DNA from: Arctopsyche grandis
Lineage: Eukaryota; Arthropoda; Insecta; Trichoptera; Hydropsychidae
NCBI RefSeq assembly: GCF_051622035.1
Contig: NC_135365.1
Location: 22,091,501 to 22,155,500 of the forward strand
Direction: 5' to 3'
Length of the DNA stretch: 64,000 nucleotides
Shown: piece by piece, positions 47,602 to 59,600 of the stretch
How positions within the stretch are numbered: position 1 is the first letter of the stretch
Layout of the letters: each line of letters opens with the position of its first letter
The notes under the pieces: generated by a model
Database searches by the model: none
What the model was told of the DNA's origin: nothing
The model's input: only the letters and a program-made list of their open reading frames with translations
Program-made: the position numbers and the translations under genes

Positions 47602-47892
47602 CTAGCTGAACCCCGGCATGCGTTGCAATGCCATAATAACGCATGCAATTCCCGTTCCCGTTCCCGTTCCCATTTGTCGGAAGAACGCAGGTAGCGAACA
47701 CGTTTGAAATTATTGCGTTGCAATGACACTCATTCCCGTTTTTCCCGTGTTTTACCGTTTTTTTTTTCACATTAATCTTCCCGGACATGCATACAACAAA
47801 TCCTGAAAGTTCCATCGTAATCGCTTCAGTGGCTTAGGAGCCTATTCGAGACACACACACACACAGACATTCATTTTTATTATATATATAGA
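47602..47892 (-). mobile_element. Non-autonomous Helitron (third type)
   Basis: In minus orientation it starts TCTATATATATAATAAAAAT at 47892, contains TGTCTGTGTGTGTGTGTCTC and a hexanucleotide (GGGAAC)n minisatellite near 47653-47675. It ends with a GGCAT...ATGCC hairpin, GGGGTTCAG and CTAG at 47602-47605. This is a complete Helitron-style terminus set. Confidence 0.8.
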
Positions 47893-48264
47893 CTAGTGGT
47901 TTTACCCGGCTTCGCTCGGTATTTGTAATATAAGCCGCTCAAACATGGATAATCTAATAGTAAACATTTTATTAAATTTATTTTATTTAAATTTATTTGA
48001 ATATTCATTTGTTGGTTTATTCAATTTAACGTCACGGATTCTACCACCCAAACCATACATACTTACATACAAAGTCTCTTTCGAAATTATATATTAGATT
48101 TTATTAAAAGTAAGTACATATATTGTAAGATATTTTCATTAATTAGCAAGAAATCAAGTACAAAAAAGTAAGTACATTGTTTTTTTTATATATATTAATA
48201 TGTATAGGTATAAGGTTTCCCCCCCCCCATAATATAATCTATTATAATATTATATGTAATTAGA
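47893..48264 (-). mobile_element. Family-B Helitron, copy 5
   Basis: The 3' CTAG at 47893-47896 directly abuts the TC start of the Helitron at 47892. The 5' end is TCTAATTACATATAATATTA at 48264. It is almost the same as 27454-27821. Confidence 0.8.
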
Positions 48265-48339
48265 ATATTTTCTGGTTTTATTTTTTCTTATAAATGTACG
48301 AGACTTTGAAATGTATTTCCCTTTCAATTAGAGCACGTT

Positions 48340-48679
48340 GACAGATTACACGGAGACTTTTCATTGATTAAAAGGGAAAGTTCGCGGCCGAGCGAGTGGC
48401 CGATTATGAAACGGTTGCGGATTCGCCGGTTCTCCGATAGACCGGTCGACCGGTTCAGCCTCCCCCGACTGAGGCCGGCCGGTTCGCAGCCGGGTTTTCG
48501 AAACCGGAGACAAACGCGAAAGTGACTGCCCGACGACCGGACGTGTTCGAGCGCAGCAACGTTTACATTTTCGCGCGGTTCTGGTCGACGCGCGCGCGCT
48601 CTTTCGACCGCGTCAACCGTTTTTCTGCGCGCGATATTCAAACTCAAGTGAACCCAGAGTCCAAGTGATCGCCTTAAAT
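48340..48679 (+). promoter_or_regulatory. GC/CpG-rich promoter and 5' UTR of the WAP-domain gene
   Basis: About 300 bp dense in CG dinucleotides (for example GCGCGCGCTC, CCGACGACCGG) stands out from the AT-rich surroundings and ends just before the signal-peptide ATG at 48680. The 107-codon minus-strand frame across it is a composition effect. No TATA box was seen. Confidence 0.5.
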
Positions 48680-51600
48680 ATGTTATTGAAGTTTATTGAT
48701 GTATTAACGTTGACATTCATAGTGTCAATTTTGCCGCCTTATGTATTGAGTGCTGATAATGAAGGTCATTATTCTTTAGATTAAATTGTATATTTGAGTA
48801 AGATGCAAAATAGATTGGAATCAATAATATGTGTTTTACTTTCTCAGTGAATTCGATTGTCTGTGATTAGTCTGGATGATCACACAATTTAAGGCGAATG
48901 CCTTTTTTTAGATTTTACCAATTGTAACTTACTTAATTGTCGAGTAAAATCATTAACCCTATCCAGATATTCCCAGTCATATTTATCACCCTTTCTAATG
49001 TTTCATTGTGATGATATGTCACTATTCGGAAAGAATAATGACTAAAGAGCGGACCCAGAGCGCGCCGTTCATTGTTTAATTGTGGTAAATGCATTGTTAA
49101 AGGTTCGCCAAACCTTTTTTTTTTTTTGAACTCTAGCTTTGTAAATAGAGCCAAACCGCCCCGATTCCTGGAAAAGCACGCTCTCTATCCGCGCTCTAAT
49201 AATGGCTCAAATAAGTGCAAATCTTTAGTATCTTTTGAATCAAGTTCATTGATCATTTTTTATACGATTTCTTTCCTTTCAAAATTACGGAATTGTTCAT
49301 ATATAAATAGCTTTATTATTTTCCTTCTACTGAACAATGTGAAGAATAACGCTTGCATTAAAATTCTTCTGGAGCAGTAATATGTAGTACAAAACTTACG
49401 TAGAAATACCGTACAAAAAGTCTTCTGAAGTTGGGTTTATCAATACAAACTTATTATCTTTATGGTGTTACATCCATCTGTAATCAGTGGTGTCATCCAA
49501 ATGGTTTCCATGGGTCTCCGGAAACCTGTTGTTAAAAATCAAAAGTTTCCGGAAAATGTTGTTAGAAATCTAAAAATTCACATAATTTTTTTTAAAAATT
49601 TTACAAATTGTTGCAACTTTGCAACTTTGAAAAGGTCGCAGTCGATTACATAGCCAGGAACATGGCTCGTTGGTTGGGCTTTTGCCTAGCACCGAGGCGC
49701 CGGGTTCGATCCCGTGAGTTGCCCTCGATTGAAAAGAATTTATTCCGAGTATATCTGTAATGCTGCTGGTCAGACTTGGATATTTGTGACTCCAGGTTGA
49801 TCGTTTCCTATCAGAGTTTGCCAATTTTTCTGATTTCATTGTTGAAACGGTTCCCGATTAAATTGGCTAAAAACTTTCCTACCTACTACTTCACCACTAT
49901 TTGAGCATGATTAATGTACAAGTAAAAATTCATAGATGTCACGTTAATTTCGAGTTTTCAGTGTTTCGGGATTCAGCGACTTGTATAATAAAAATGCGGT
50001 ATTGTTTGTAATTGGCCAGGAAGGCGCATTGGGGTTTACCTGTTAGGTCTTAATGGTATATATGTATATAATAAAATAAAATAAAATAGCAGGTAAAGAG
50101 AAAAGACCTTTTTTTCCGTTATGCACAAGCAAAATTAACTGTTAGCCAGCCCATTCGATGTGTCTGTAGTGTGCACTCGGAATCATTCTTCCTAGTAAAT
50201 GTCATAAGTAGTCACCGGAGCCTGAGGGGGCCGTGTATTGTTCAAAGGTTGTAAATGCATTGTTAAAGGTTTGCCGAACAATGGATAGCACTGTGACTAT
50301 CCTACTTCTAGTCATAAGCTTTATTGCGTCCTTCTGTAAATACCCAAAGAAAGGCGAAGACTCCAATTTTTTTTCAGACACGTGCAAAGTTCTTTGTCTT
50401 TCAGTTTGGCACATTTTCGATCCGAAACGGACGTATTTTTTTATTTCAGTTTTACTACGGTTAGACTTTATTTTCATTTACATATTAAGACTTTTAGATT
50501 TAGATTTAAATTTTATACACAATTTAATAAAATATTTTAATCTTCATCGTGTTAGTGTAATGTCGATTTTGAAGGAGGATTATTTGACGGGCTGAAAACC
50601 AGACTGGACAAGTGACATTTTTAAAAAATCTGTTTTAAGTGCTAAAATAATAGCATATATGAAAGGTAAATGGACTACTAGTCATATGTGAACCAGTCAC
50701 AAGACAACCGGTCGCTCTAGATCGGTCACTCGTGATCACCCGTCACACTAAAACTGGTCACACCCAAAAATTAAAAATTGGTCGAATTTTTGGGTGTGAC
50801 CAGTTTTAGCGTGACGGATGATCACGAGTGACCGATCTAGAGCGACCAGTTGTCCTGTGACCGGTTCACATTTGACTAGGCATCACCAAACCATATGAAA
50901 TGCTATTATTTTAGCACTCAAACCAGCTTTTTTTAAAAATGTCACTTGTACCAGTCTGGGTTTCAGCCTGTCGTTTGTAAGTTGTATTGCATGTTATTGT
51001 TCCATTGTTGATTATTATTTACCCGTTGATCTATTGTCCTTTTATTTTTAAGTTCTGTAGTTTTTATTATATCATTGAGTTATATATGAATGTTAATTGC
51101 ATGATTTTATGTTGATCTCCGATTTTCTTAATTTGAATTTCTCGCGCGGTGCTCATAGTTCAAATTTTTATTTCGTTATTCAAAGTTTTTATATTTTAAT
51201 TAAATAACAAACGCATTATATAAGTTATTACTATTCAAAAATAATTAATTTTAAGCTTTAAAATATCATTCTTAAACTCATTAATAATGAAACGTCAGCA
51301 AAGCAACGTAAAAAAATCAAATAGCACTATTGAATTAAAATTTAACAGCTAGTGGATTTATACAAATAATAATTAGAAATATTATAATATTCAAGTAATG
51401 TTTAAGGAAAAATTTCATCCACCTCACTATTAAGTAAATATTGAAATATATTACCTTGGACGGAAAAAAAAATATATACATATATATTATATACTTGTTT
51501 ACCCGGCTTCGCTCAGTATTTGTAATATAAACAGCGTAAACATGGCGAATCTAATAGTAAATATTCATTTGTTTTTTTATTAAATTTATTTTAATCGAAA

Positions 51601-53051
51601 AAAAAATTGACTCGTCATAGAAATTTTGACTTGTTTACGAAATTCCCAACCAAAAATATATACATACATACAGTCTCTTTCGAAATTATATATTAGATAA
51701 AAATAAAAATAAATTGTAAACCCGTTGTTCTAAAATTGGGGTGACACCACTGGCCATTATATTTGTAAGTGGCGAAGTCCAATAATTCGATATGTCCAGA
51801 ATTTTGGAAAAGCAAAATAAACGTATTACATGCCATCAGTATTTTTAAATATTGTAAAACGCGAAATATTATATTTAATATTTTGCGAGATATTTCTCAG
51901 TTAATAAAAGTGGACTTACGCCAATTTCAAATATAACAGCTCATATAGAAGTGTTTCGGCTTCGGAAATCACAACTCATAAATGATTAAACAATGTTATT
52001 ACAGTTAAGCCGGCCAAGTCCAATGTTTCAAAAAAGTCCAAGCCGAGTTTAAGATGTCCAGCTCCTGAAAATATCCCATTCGAGTTCTTTCCACTACCAT
52101 GTGAAGCACACGCCGATTGCGGTTTAATGGGAGTGGGATACTTATGCTGCGGACGAGATAGTCCAAGATGCACTAAAGCAGTCAAAGGCCGGTCGTCATC
52201 ATCGGCAAAAAATCGACGTCCATCATCGTCAGTACAAATTCCTCACAAGATTATCCATTCATAATAAAAAAAATGCATTAATAAAACGATTATGATTAGA
52301 GGTATACAAATAACACTCCCCGATGATCAACCAATACCGATACTCACATCTTCAAGCACGACTACAACAACTACTACAACGACGACAACAACAACTACAA
52401 CTACAACTCCAAAGCCGACAACCACAACAACAGCACCGACGACAAGAAAGGCAACTACGACGATAAAACCAGTGCCAGCAAAAGTAGGTAAGAAACAAAA
52501 TGCACAGTTAAATTACGTATCTATTGTAAAATGAGATATTAATGGATAAAACAATATGTGAGAACAGTTGCTAAGGATAATGGAGAGGCAAAGAAACTAG
52601 TGTGTCCGATGGATAAAGATGTGCCGTTCCAAATTTTGTACATCAGATGTGTGAAGAAGGACAGTGAATGTAAGAAAAGCTTAGGATCTGACTTCATGTG
52701 CTGCAATCAAAGATGTGTTCGAGGCGTCTCAGCTCCAGTAACGGAACAAGAGCATCTACGTAAGTATTGTATTATATTATACTAGTGTTGTGCCCGATGA
52801 AATATCATCGCATGGGTTATGGCATATCAAGTTATTAAATAAAAAAAAATTAAAAGAAATATGTCGGTCCTGTGTTCGATCCGCACACGCTCGTATTTTT
52901 CTCAAATACCTTTTGAATATATTCAATTGATTAATGTGAAAAAAAAATGGTAAAAATACCTACCTACCGACATATAAAATTAATTAAATAAATTTTCAAT
53001 AGATGGCGCTAAATGCTCAGACTAATTTGCCTAGAAGGAACATTGGTAGCA

Positions 53052-53092
<41 letters not shown>

Positions 53093-54990
53093 GAAGTTTT
53101 TTGTTCATCTGTTATTATGTTTGTACGCTATATTGGCAGTGTTTTAACTGTGACATACATATGTCAAATCGAAACGACTGTTATAGTACGGCGAGCGTTA
53201 TCTTACACAGAATAGCGCTATTATATATATTCAATCTTATTATATTATTGATCTCGGCTCTTTTTTGGCCATAAATTAAACCAACTTACTTTTCTAGAAA
53301 ACATTTTAATTGGCCATTAGAACATACATTATTATGTTCTAATGAACATACATTATTATCGTGATTATTTACTTTTGAATCAACTATAGTAAAAAAAAAA
53401 AACATTAAATCAAATTTTTAATCTTTGTATATTTTTTTCACACTTTTCGATTATCGAGTGGACATAATTTTAAAAAATGTTCTTTTGTTTTACGCATCAA
53501 ATTTTTGAAATGGCCACACTCAGAGGAAACTAATATAAACTAAAATTTGAGTATGTATAAAAAATTTCTTATAAACATGTAAAAAAATAATGGACAAAGA
53601 AAAACACTACAATTGTTGGGTCACTTATTTTACAAGATTCTTTTGATTTTTAAGTCAAAATTTTAATAACCCTACTAAATTTCTTTTGTACCCTCAGTGA
53701 TGATCTTTTTGACTACTAATTGATAACAATACATGAATTTACAGTATTATATTAACACTATGGTGGCTGCTGACTCATATTTGTATCATGTTGGGTGCAC
53801 AACGCTTACTGGCCGCTGATACATATATAATTCACGATTGCGCGAATATATTTGTATCACGTTTTCGTCATAAACGAAAACGTGTATCTAATGATACCAA
53901 ATTGTATCATTGGCCACAAACGTGATACAAAAATATATCAGCAGACTGATACAGTTCGCGCAGTCGTGAATCATATAAGTATCAGCGGCCAGTAAGCGTT
54001 GTGCACCCAATATGATACAAATATGAGTCAGCGGCTGCCATCGTGTTAATTCAAATGGTCAACAACTGTAATGTTTTTCTTATACCATCAATATTTGATA
54101 GGAAACAATCCTGTAAGATAATTTGACTTACGGAATGCAATTATCTACATATAATCGTAATCTATGTTAAATAAATATTTTTTCCATTCTGACCACAAGC
54201 TAATAATAAACTTAAGACGGCACAAATATGTAAATATTGTACTTTTACTGTTTACAAAATTATTTGCACCAACTAAATATCAACATTAAAACGCATACTA
54301 TACATATTCGTACGGTTTCCATTTACAATATCCTCACCATCATCAATCAAGTACCATTTCTCATAAACAAAAGATTTGAATAAATTTATACCACATTGCT
54401 ATTATATAATTTATTTTTTGTAGCAATATTGGGTTTGATCCCCCGCGACTGCCCATTGGAGCCGTTCGGCGAGCTGTGGTTTGACGTGCAACCTTGTGAG
54501 ACTGACGCAGAGTGCTGGCCGAGGATATGCTGTCCAGATGGAGCTCAGCGTTACTGCAGAGCGGCCGTGCCAAGGTTCGACCTAGTCCCGGGCACTAGGA
54601 ACTTTAACTCCCGTAAGCCGAGCAATTGATTTAACTCTATAATAATCCAAATGTGATCTAACAATATTATGTAACTTCAGCATTGACGTCAATGGCGGGC
54701 TACCTTCAATGCACACCCCCACCATCTAAAGCCTTCGACTTATTCCCGAAAGCTTGCAATACTTCATTGGACTGCTTCCCGAACTTATGTTGTCAAGAAG
54801 GCGGGAACAAATTTTGCCGTCCAGCTAAGAAGTCGTTCTTGGCTCTGGTCGCCGGAGTTTCACAGGTTTGTAATACACGTTAAACTGAAGTGTTATAAAA
54901 TAATTATACGATTATCTATATTATTTTCTTTAATTTCAGAGGATAGGTTCGTTCACAGGTCAACAGAACCAAATACCGAACACTCGGTAA
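48680..54990 (+). CDS. Secreted protein with four WAP-like domains and a Thr-rich linker, seven exons
   Basis: Exons are 48680-48764, 52005-52191, 52300-52487, 52568-52759, 54424-54612, 54681-54865 and 54940-54990 (TAA), giving 358 aa. Exon 1 encodes a signal peptide (hydrophobic LTLTFIVSILPPYVL, ending SA). Each of exons 2, 4, 5 and 6 encodes one domain of pattern C-x14-C-x5/6-C-x4-9-CC-x3-7-C (about residues 46-84, 166-203, 227-262, 291-326). Exon 3 encodes a mucin-like Thr run. The WAP (four-disulfide core) family usually has eight cysteines; these have six, consistent with loss of one disulfide. WAP proteins are commonly protease inhibitors or antimicrobials, but that role is not shown here. 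All junctions agree in phase. The exon 2 donor and exon 3 acceptor are the least certain (weak sites; a phase-1 pair at about 52217/52302 also works). AATAAA stands at 55141. Insect relatives exist, but I do not assign a symbol. Confidence 0.85.
49668..50089 (+). mobile_element. tRNA-derived SINE, copy 2
   Basis: GGCTCGTTGGTTGGGC stands in place of the A box, and GGTTCGATCCC as B box. The body matches copy 1 (32226-32640) and ends in GGTAT plus an (AATAA)n tail. It lies in intron 1 of the WAP gene. Confidence 0.85.
50209..50310. mobile_element. 102-bp hAT-like MITE, copy 2
   Basis: Same sequence as 46065-46166, flanked by GTCATAAG at 50201-50208 and 50311-50318. Confidence 0.85.
50586..50975. 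mobile_element. ~390-bp palindrome containing the GGTCAC repeat element, copy 2
   Basis: The outer arms (CGGGCTGAAAACCAGACTGG ... CCAGTCTGGGTTTCAGCC) continue without a break into the GGTCAC/GTGACC inner arms shared with 32715-32985. The centre is AATTTTTGGG. One imperfect palindrome therefore spans about 390 bp. Confidence 0.8.
51494..51697 (-). mobile_element. Family-B Helitron, copy 6, 3' end decayed
   Basis: GTTTACCCGGCTTCGCTCAG at the left and TCTTTCGAAATTATATATTA at the right match other copies. The terminal CTAG is replaced by ACTT. Confidence 0.65.
52782..53215 (-). mobile_element. Family-A Helitron, copy 3, in WAP-gene intron 4
   Basis: Inverse of the 2862 and 36676 copies: CTAG at 52782-52785, TGTTGTGCCC, the CGATGA/TCATCG hairpin, TGTGTTCGATCC, AGATGGCGCTAAATGCTCAG, an internal (TA)n run (53057-53087) and GGCGAGCGTTATCTTACACA. 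It is uninterrupted, so it gives the family's native layout of about 430 bp. Confidence 0.75.
53752..54049. mobile_element. Palindromic TTAA-flanked MITE, copy 2
   Basis: TTAA at 53752-53755 and 54046-54049. The ends CACTATGGTGGCTGCTGACT and AGTCAGCGGCTGCCATCGTG are inverted. The interior is homologous to 24999-25310. It lies in WAP-gene intron 4. Confidence 0.85.
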
Positions 54991-56646
54991 ATCCGTATAA
55001 ATGATTTAATATTATTGTGAACGTCATCGTTCGCATCTCTCGGCACTATACATACATAGAGTTAACGAGTCAACCGAAAGCTAATGCAAAAGGATGATAC
55101 AGCGAGGTGATAATTTTGTGCCATTGAACGACGCACGTATAATAAATATGCACGTCATAAAAACTCCATCATATCTCATTGTTCATATTATATTTTAGGA
55201 CAAAATGTTTTTTGTTTGTTTGTATGTATATATGTATAATAATAATACTTTTGAATATATAAAAATTTGTTACAATACATATTCCTTATTCATACAATCG
55301 AATACAATAGTAACGACGAAAACCTTCCCTTTACAATCTCATTTAACTTAAAATAATACTTAAATAAAGCCTAAGTATTTAACTATAATAAGTTCACATA
55401 CGAAATACACAGAAAAAATAAAAATAAAAATAATGAAACGAAACAATTTCCAGACCCACTGTTTTATTGACACACCAGCACTTTTATACAAATATTTGAA
55501 TTAGTTAACTTTCATTGAAACAAAAAAAAAAAAAAAAACAATTTTATAATACAGGTCCAAATTTGTAACTCAAAAAAACATAATTTGTCATAATATACAT
55601 ATGAAATCAAAAGATTGAACTACACCATTAATATTGAGCTGTATTCGTAACACAGATATTCATATATTACATAACAAGGCAGAGGAGGAACGCGTTCCGT
55701 AAATATGATGTTGTTTAGAAGTCTCCTCGGATACTTAAAACTCTTCAATATGGTATGTATCACAACAGTTATACTAATCATAAATGAATTTAAGTAAAAA
55801 ATAAAAGAGAAAAGAATATAAAAACGGAACAGGGAACGGGTGTTTGTGCTCACGAGTCTGTAATCTTGGCGCCACAGTCTGTCCAGTTCAAAAGGGGGTA
55901 ATTATACATGGAATGGGCCGATAGAAAACTAGTCAAGCTCTTAACCCTAAGCATCCTTCGTACTTAGTCAGCTCTTCATTTCTTCAATATTACTCTTCAC
56001 TTTCACTTTTAATTTAAAATTATTTTTTTCTCCTATCTATAACTATGGTTCTAGCAGCTATTATATTGTGTTATGCCGTAAATCGCCCTAACTATGCGTA
56101 TATTTTTTTCACGCACTTATAAATAACTTTTCCACATCAGCGACAGCACAACTGCAATTGTCATTTATCAACAAGTTTCATAACAAATACACCTTGAGGA
56201 TAAGCCGGCAGCACCTCTTCGCGTACAACTCCATCGTTATATTTAAATATTATTAATTTTTTTTTTTTGCTTTTTGAACACGCTTCGTATTTTAAATAAA
56301 AAACGGATTACTGTATACATACATATGTATCATCACAATTTTCGAAGAATTAGAATATAATCAAATGTCTTTCACGGCATACTGACGGCGCGTGCTCAAA
56401 ATTTTCATATCATACTTTGCCAAGCCGAGAAAGTAATTAAATAATCTATATTTATATAGCAACGTTCTCGGCGTGCAAAATACTTAAATTATCGTCGCCC
56501 CACATTCACCCTTCGGTAATAACTGTGTTGATAAAATGGTTTTTTTTTATATATAAAAATGAATCATCGTCTCCCTATGAAAGGATCTCCGTAGTTGGCA
56601 AGGGTGTGTGCATGTTAAGGTGATTGTGGGGCGAAATAGGGTAGTC
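54991..56646. other. Convergent 3' UTRs of the WAP gene (+) and TIA gene (-)
   Basis: A plus-strand AATAAA at 55141 suits the WAP transcript. A minus-strand AATAAA (complement TTTATT at about 55463) could end a TIA 3' UTR of about 1.2 kb. A poly-A run sits at 55523. No other gene is seen. Confidence 0.5.
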
Positions 56647-59600
56647 TCACTGAGATGGGTATTGCTGCATAGCAGCGTACATCACCGGAGGCTGCGTGGT
56701 GCCAGCCGCCGGCGCAGCACCCCAACCGCCGCCCATTCCAGGTTGCATTGCCATTCTATAACCTGCAACACAACATTCAAAACCACAACGTTTAGATAAG
56801 CGACAATAACATTATTATACGTATGTCAAATATAGAATACCCGCAAAGTCCTCACGCATATTCGCCCAAATCTCAAACATTCCATTTACATAACATACAT
56901 GCATGATAACAGGTCTGATGTCTTTTTTCTATTATGCATTAAATCAGTCTAGAGAATTCGAATAGTGAACTCCTTTATTTATCAAAATACATAGCATGTA
57001 AAATATGCAGTTTCAGAATCCATTTTATTAGATTATTCAGTACTTGTCGGTTCAGTAACATTATCGATAAAAATCAAAAACGCCTTTCTCAAATAATTTT
57101 GTTATACATAATCGAACGAAGCAGCAGCAATATTGAGGCGCACTGCAATCGACTCTTTAGTTTTGCTCAACGAATTGGGAAGAGGGACAACTAAAAGCGG
57201 AAGAGTCGTAGATGTCGCCTTGGGAAACCTATTGTGGTATATAATGGATAAATAAATAAATATGTAGAAACTTCCTTGGTGAAAAAATATTGTTATACTG
57301 TACGTTTCTGTTTTTAATAAATGAATACATATATATTATATGTCTCTGAATTTCACATACATATGTTCTGGTACAGACCAGTATTGTCTAATTGCAGAGA
57401 GAATCTCTTTAAATGGATCTTGGTTTCATATTATATACCATCACATAAACTTTACTAAAACTGTTTGCTACACCTAGCGGCCATTCATGTAACGCGACAC
57501 CTAGCGGCCATTTATGCCATGTATGTATGTGTGTATATTCGATGCTTGGATACGCCCGTATAACAGAAAAGTACCAATTAGTCATCAAAAGAATCCAGTA
57601 TCCTCAAACTCCACATATGTAGATATGGCGTTTAGATTACCGACAAACTACAGTGGTTTCTTTTATCATTGACAAAATGATAACACTATCGTAATACAAA
57701 AGGATAATAAACCATCTAATATTTCACATTGAGCAAAGGTCCAAACGGAAAAAAGAAACTATTACTGAGCAAAAACGAAAATCTTAGTTCCATGTGGTGA
57801 TACTCGTTTTAGAGCTGGGCCACATCGGGAGACTTGACTTGTAAAATCTACCAACGACTTGTTGCACGACCAAATCAAAAGTATGCAGATGAACAAAAAC
57901 ATGCCACACTGTGCAACTCACCGGTATCTTAAGTGAAACTCAAGTTCGCCGACCAGCGAGATCCAGGTTGGGTCTGGTCTCGACGATTTTGTGACTTGAC
58001 CGACCAACACAATCCCCAAAGTGTATGGCGTTGTATTGGAGGGTGCCACACTCGGCGATTTAGTGAAAAAACGACGAACACGATAAGCACATGTGGCTGC
58101 ATCGTCACATATTGAGCCAATTCTTGATCGCTTTTGATCTCCCGAGTTGCGAGACCAAGAGCGACAAAGCCACCCTCAACTAAGTTGCACAGTGTGGCCC
58201 GAAGAACAGCTCTTAGAGAACAACAAGGACTCAACTCTCATATAAAAAAGATCCACGTTCATTTCCGAAACGATTCAACTACCTAACCACCAATCAATAG
58301 TCATTTTCATCGCTTTCAAACAATCACCTATTATATACAAACTTCACAATTACACATTGAGAAGAGGCAACATTTCAAAATCAACCGTATCCTGCCGTCA
58401 TTAAAAACATCCCAGCTTTGAGAACTTTGCACGAATTCTATACGCATATACGACGTCAATTATAATTCACCTGCTGCAGCTTGAGGACTATTGTAGGCAG
58501 CGGCATACTGTTGGTATGAATAACCCGGTTGCATGTAACCAGTTTGCATTCCAGGATAGCCCTAAAAAAAGCAAGAACAGAGATTACATATACGACAATA
58601 TCTATATATATATATATATACATAAACATGACAAATACACGGATATACAAACCTGAGGATACCAATAGCTCATTTGTTGATGATAACTATACGGATATTG
58701 TGCTCCTTGTGCTCCGGTTTGTTGCTGCTGCTGCTGTTGTACAGTAGTCGTATTCTGAAAACAACAATCGGCACGTTGAGCGAATATGCAGATAAAAAAT
58801 GTTTACGAATTGAGCTTTTTTTCAAACGAAAGTAAACAATTTACATAATAATTTATAGAGAGAGAGAGAAAGGGAGACGAACATCATAGTCGTCGTGTCA
58901 GTCAATTATACACTTAATTGAAACGTTAATTAAGCACCGGGTTACAAAATTTGAGCCGCGGTTAATATTCAATGCATATTCAAAGACCCGCCGCTTCATA
59001 CAATGTTGATAAAAGTATGCATGTATGCATACATATATACAAATTCGTACAACATGTGTGTAATGTAATCAATTATGCGATTGAATTTGAACAGTTGTGA
59101 CGGTTTATAATGCAAATATACGGTAGATAAAAAGATTCGCAAGTCGTTATCAGCGCACGGTGATTCATCGAGTGTTTTTTTTTTTTTTAATATTATTTAT
59201 TATTTTCATATTTACTTAACCCGAGACTTCTCGATGATATTAATCGGACGCAAAAATAATAAACCAACTTGGAAATAACTGATTACTAATCTGTGACTCA
59301 GCATTATTTTTGCAAAGACAAAGAAATTTGAATGCACGTTCGAATTCGTCGTGCTTTCCATCAAACTACCGGAAAAATCCGGCAAGTGTTGTTTGTTTTG
59401 TGAGATATATATATATACAGACATACTACATATACCAGGCCTACACTCTACGGGTAAATTCAACGGTGACAGATGATTCAGAAAGGGAAACAATGACGAC
59501 CGGTGTGTGTGTGTGTATGTGTGCACAATGACGATAATAATTTCGAGCGAATTTAAGTGTCGAGCGGTTGGTTTAAACGGTGTGAATCAATCGAACGAAT

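Larger units (their letters stand above)
49485..51752. mobile_element. Composite: CAGTGGTGTCA-type element filled with nested repeats
   Basis: The left end (CAGTGGTGTCATCC...GGTTTCCATGGG) and right end (TTGGGGTGACACCACTG) correspond to the two ends of the 250-bp element at 9085-9334, in the opposite orientation. Between them lie a SINE, a hAT-like MITE, a long palindrome and a Helitron. It occupies most of WAP-gene intron 1. No duplication flanks it. Confidence 0.55.

Noticed and set aside
48324-48647. 107-codon minus-strand frame rich in Arg
   Set aside because: Lies on the CpG-rich promoter/5' UTR of the WAP gene; composition-driven.
49043-49199. Possible MITE between AGAGCGGACC and CCGCGCTCT
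   Set aside because: Inverted words are short and imperfect, and no clear duplication was found.
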